DNA of 64,000 nt, from the NCBI GenBank assembly GCA_032358165.1, contig JAALGY010000008.1:310001-374000 (forward strand), written 5' to 3'. Position numbers and translations under genes: made by a program. The first letter of the stretch is position 1. Each line of letters opens with the position of its first letter. A model generated the notes under the pieces. That model did not search any database and was not told the origin of the DNA. It saw only the letters and a list, made by a program, of their open reading frames with translations. Source of the stretch: Diplosphaera chodatii. Lineage: Eukaryota; Chlorophyta; Trebouxiophyceae; Prasiolales; Stichococcaceae. Shown here piece by piece: positions 62,601-64,000 of this stretch.

Positions 62601-63114
62601 CAGTTGCGTCTCCACCATGTGCACCTGAGGCTTAGGAGCTGGTGCCACACCTCTATCTACCCTGAGGTGCCCTCCTGCTTTTTGGGTCAACTTTGCGGTC
62701 AGATGGAGGGCGGCCCCCAGCTCCTAAGCCTCAAATGCGTCCCTGCAGCCCAGCAACAAGGTTTCTGAGGCCAGTGACCCTCTGCACTGCTCGCTGATGA
62801 TGCTGGCAGCCTGTACTGCAAGCGCGTGTCATGCAAAGTTGAGTCAAACAGCAGGAGGGCACCTCAGGCGTTGCCCTGGTCGGGGTTCCTCAGGAATGCA
62901 ACTGCGCACAGGGGGCATGTCTGACGCTGTCACTGTGGCCAACACTGGGGTCTGCACGCCCATGGGTATTCGAGGCTCGACAGGAGTGGGGTGTACAAAT
63001 GCAGACGCCGACGAGGAGGAGGGCGGCTGCCCGACGCTGGCCGACCTGGAGGCGGGGCTCAAAAAGATGTCCACGCCCGCCAAGGCGTCTACCTACACGT
63101 ACACTATGTTTTAG
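53615..63114 (+). CDS. VIP1: Diphosphoinositol pentakisphosphate kinase (PPIP5K/VIP1), 1381 aa, 29 exons
   Basis: Phosphorylates InsP6/5-InsP7 at position 1 to make InsP7/InsP8; the C-terminal domain is a histidine-acid-phosphatase fold that reverses this. Exons run 53615-53938, 54163-54243, 54387-54551, 54864-54962, 55170-55272, 55501-55653, 55772-55839, 55982-56104, 56302-56436, 56602-56715, 56884-56961, 57059-57166, 57369-57449, 57568-57666, 57875-58051, 58317-58743, then 13 more to 63005-63114. Residues about 120-455 are the ATP-grasp kinase ([59 protein letters not shown]). The phosphatase begins with [15 protein letters not shown] (catalytic RHG near 501) and continues [57 protein letters not shown] and [17 protein letters not shown]. 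Two disordered inserts (about 740-893 and 1090-1205) split it. Five introns start with GC. Confidence 0.95.
62626..62868. repeat. Two interleaved inverted repeats in the last PPIP5K intron
   Basis: Pair 1: 62626-62642 and 62717-62733, a perfect 17-bp inverted repeat. Pair 2: 62661-62696 and 62833-62868, 36-base arms with 33 matches, the outer 19 perfect. Order is A-B-A'-B', so the two stems interlock rather than nest. All lie inside the intron between exons 62399-62550 and 63005-63114. Confidence 0.85.
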
Positions 63115-63609
63115 GAATTCGCCACCAAGGAAAGGGTTTCAGAAGGAGCATTGGAGTGCTGGCTGGCTGTTTCACCAGGGTAGCAGCTGCCAGCGTGACC
63201 ACTAGCACTGCAGCGATCTGAGATGTATCTGCAGCCAGCAGTACAGAGAGGCACGCTGCCTACAGGTTCATCGTTTTTGGTGCTATGTTCTTACACAATC
63301 TGCTAGAATGATAGGCAGGCCAGTCTGGAGGTGCTCGAGAACCGTTTCCTGAACCGTGTTGTAAAGTCCTGCACCGCTGCTCAGGAGCAAGTCCGGCACT
63401 TGGCATGGCTGCGCCTGAGGAGTCTAAACAGCAGAGTGGGGCATGTGCCAGCCGATTGAGCATCTTTGCCAATTCGAAGGGGCAAGGCTGAAAGCTATAA
63501 AATGAAACTGCTGCAGAAATGCACACTGGCATGGCAGCAATGCACAGCTAGTGCACCGATCACTCCCATCCCTTGGTATCGGCCCAGGTGTGGCTTGTAG
63601 GGAGCTGCA
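63115..63609. other. Intergenic, convergent 3' ends of PPIP5K and ceramide synthase
   Basis: Both genes end toward this interval. A TGTAA lies at 63360 on the plus strand, and its complement TTACA near 63291 fits the minus-strand gene. No gene is seen. Confidence 0.5.
63360..63364 (+). terminator. TGTAA poly(A) signal candidate for PPIP5K
   Basis: TGTAA 246 bases past the stop at 63114; chlorophyte-type signal. Confidence 0.4.
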
Positions 63610-64000
63610 TCAGTCCTCCTTCTCGGCCGCCACCTCCGCCTCGATCTCGGCATCGCTGTCGTCGTCGGCCTCCCGCACATCGGCGGCCATCGAGCCCTTC
63701 AGCACCCGGGTCAGCACCTTGATGATGAGCCACGTCCAGTAGATGTGCAGCACCAGCAGCAGGATGAGCAGCGCGTTGAAGATCTCGTAATGCGGGCTCA
63801 CGTTGACCTCCACCGGCTGCTCCTTGGCCACTGCCACGGTGTCGATGAGCGTGGAGCGGATGACCCAGTTGGGGAAGATGGCGAGGCGGGTGACGATCCA
63901 GGAGGCCAGGAAGATGCCGAAGAACACGTTGGGCACCGTCTCCACACGCGCGTAGCGGAACATCTTGGCCAGCTCCAGGAAGATGTCGTTGATGTCGTGC
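63610..64000 (-). CDS. LAG1: Ceramide synthase (LAG1/LASS, TLC domain), C-terminal 130 residues (cut by right edge)
   Basis: Ceramide synthases N-acylate sphinganine with acyl-CoA in the ER membrane. The exon is open from the window edge to the stop at 63610. It starts in the conserved TLC motif HDINDIFLELAKMFRYA, where the aspartates belong to the family's catalytic Lag1p motif region, then VPNVFFGIFLASWIVTRLAIFP. A final helix follows (FNALLILLLVLHIYWTWLIIKVLTRVL), and the tail is acidic (DDDSDAEIEAEVAAEKED). The hydrophobic segments correspond to the last membrane helices of the family. The histidine pair of the catalytic motif lies beyond the edge or in another exon. The tail resembles the acidic CK2-type tail of plant and yeast LAG1. 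Confidence 0.92.
   Translation of the reverse strand, partial: HDINDIFLELAKMFRYARVETVPNVFFGIFLASWIVTRLAIFPNWVIRSTLIDTVAVAKEQPVEVNVSPHYEIFNALLILLLVLHIYWTWLIIKVLTRVLKGSMAADVREADDDSDAEIEAEVAAEKED

Noticed and set aside
1..64000. tRNA or rRNA genes, organelle DNA insertions, transposase or viral genes
   Set aside because: Looked for tRNA B-box-like motifs, rRNA stretches and transposon protein motifs by eye and found nothing convincing; a covariance-model search would be decisive.

Overview
The window is nuclear DNA of a green alga (Chlorophyta). A trebouxiophyte is my best guess, but this is inference from style. Coding exons are GC-rich and cut into many short exons by GT-AG introns, several products are plant or algal (plastid-targeted SnoaL-like proteins, a cyanobacterial/plastid DUF6816-like protein, a plant-type PHD protein), and the chlorophyte poly(A) motif TGTAA lies downstream of several stops. 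I rebuilt 13 spliced genes exon by exon (one cut by the left edge), plus one intronless gene and one gene fragment at the right edge. Nearly all models keep one open frame across every junction. About 138 introns were modelled, and 9 of them start with GC instead of GT.

Layout. 1-3947 (-): first 511 residues of an ABCC/MRP-type ABC transporter, running off the left edge. 4906-11766 (-) and 12727-16215 (+): two head-to-head paralogues, each with an MSP (VAP-like) domain followed by an unnamed helical module. 16860-18376 (+): a PI31-like proteasome regulator with a C-terminal membrane anchor. 20282-21046 (+): a small secreted orphan. About 21750-24062 (+): a DUF6816-like thylakoid protein. 24679 to about 31.7 kb (-): ER glucosidase I. 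32296-34064 and 34472-36395 (+): a tandem pair of plastid-targeted SnoaL/NTF2-like genes, the first truncated by a frameshift. 37430-39822 (-): F-box/LRR protein. 40991-43744 (+): sphingolipid delta-4 desaturase. 45480-50339 (+): AT-hook/PHD chromatin protein. 51491-52888 (+): intronless NADP-glutamate dehydrogenase. 53615-63114 (+): diph​osphoinositol-pentakisphosphate kinase (PPIP5K/VIP1) in 29 exons. 63610-64000 (-): C-terminus of a ceramide synthase.

These are ordinary, independently transcribed eukaryotic genes, not an operon. Several act at the ER or on membranes (glucosidase I, ceramide synthase, delta-4 desaturase, VAP-like proteins). The last two enzymes belong to one pathway, ceramide synthesis followed by desaturation. 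I saw no convincing tRNA, rRNA, CRISPR array, transposase gene or viral gene. The most interesting items are the divergent MSP pair with its shared module, the decaying tandem SnoaL pair, the high share of GC-AG introns, the anchored PI31-like protein, and nested inverted repeats in the last PPIP5K intron.
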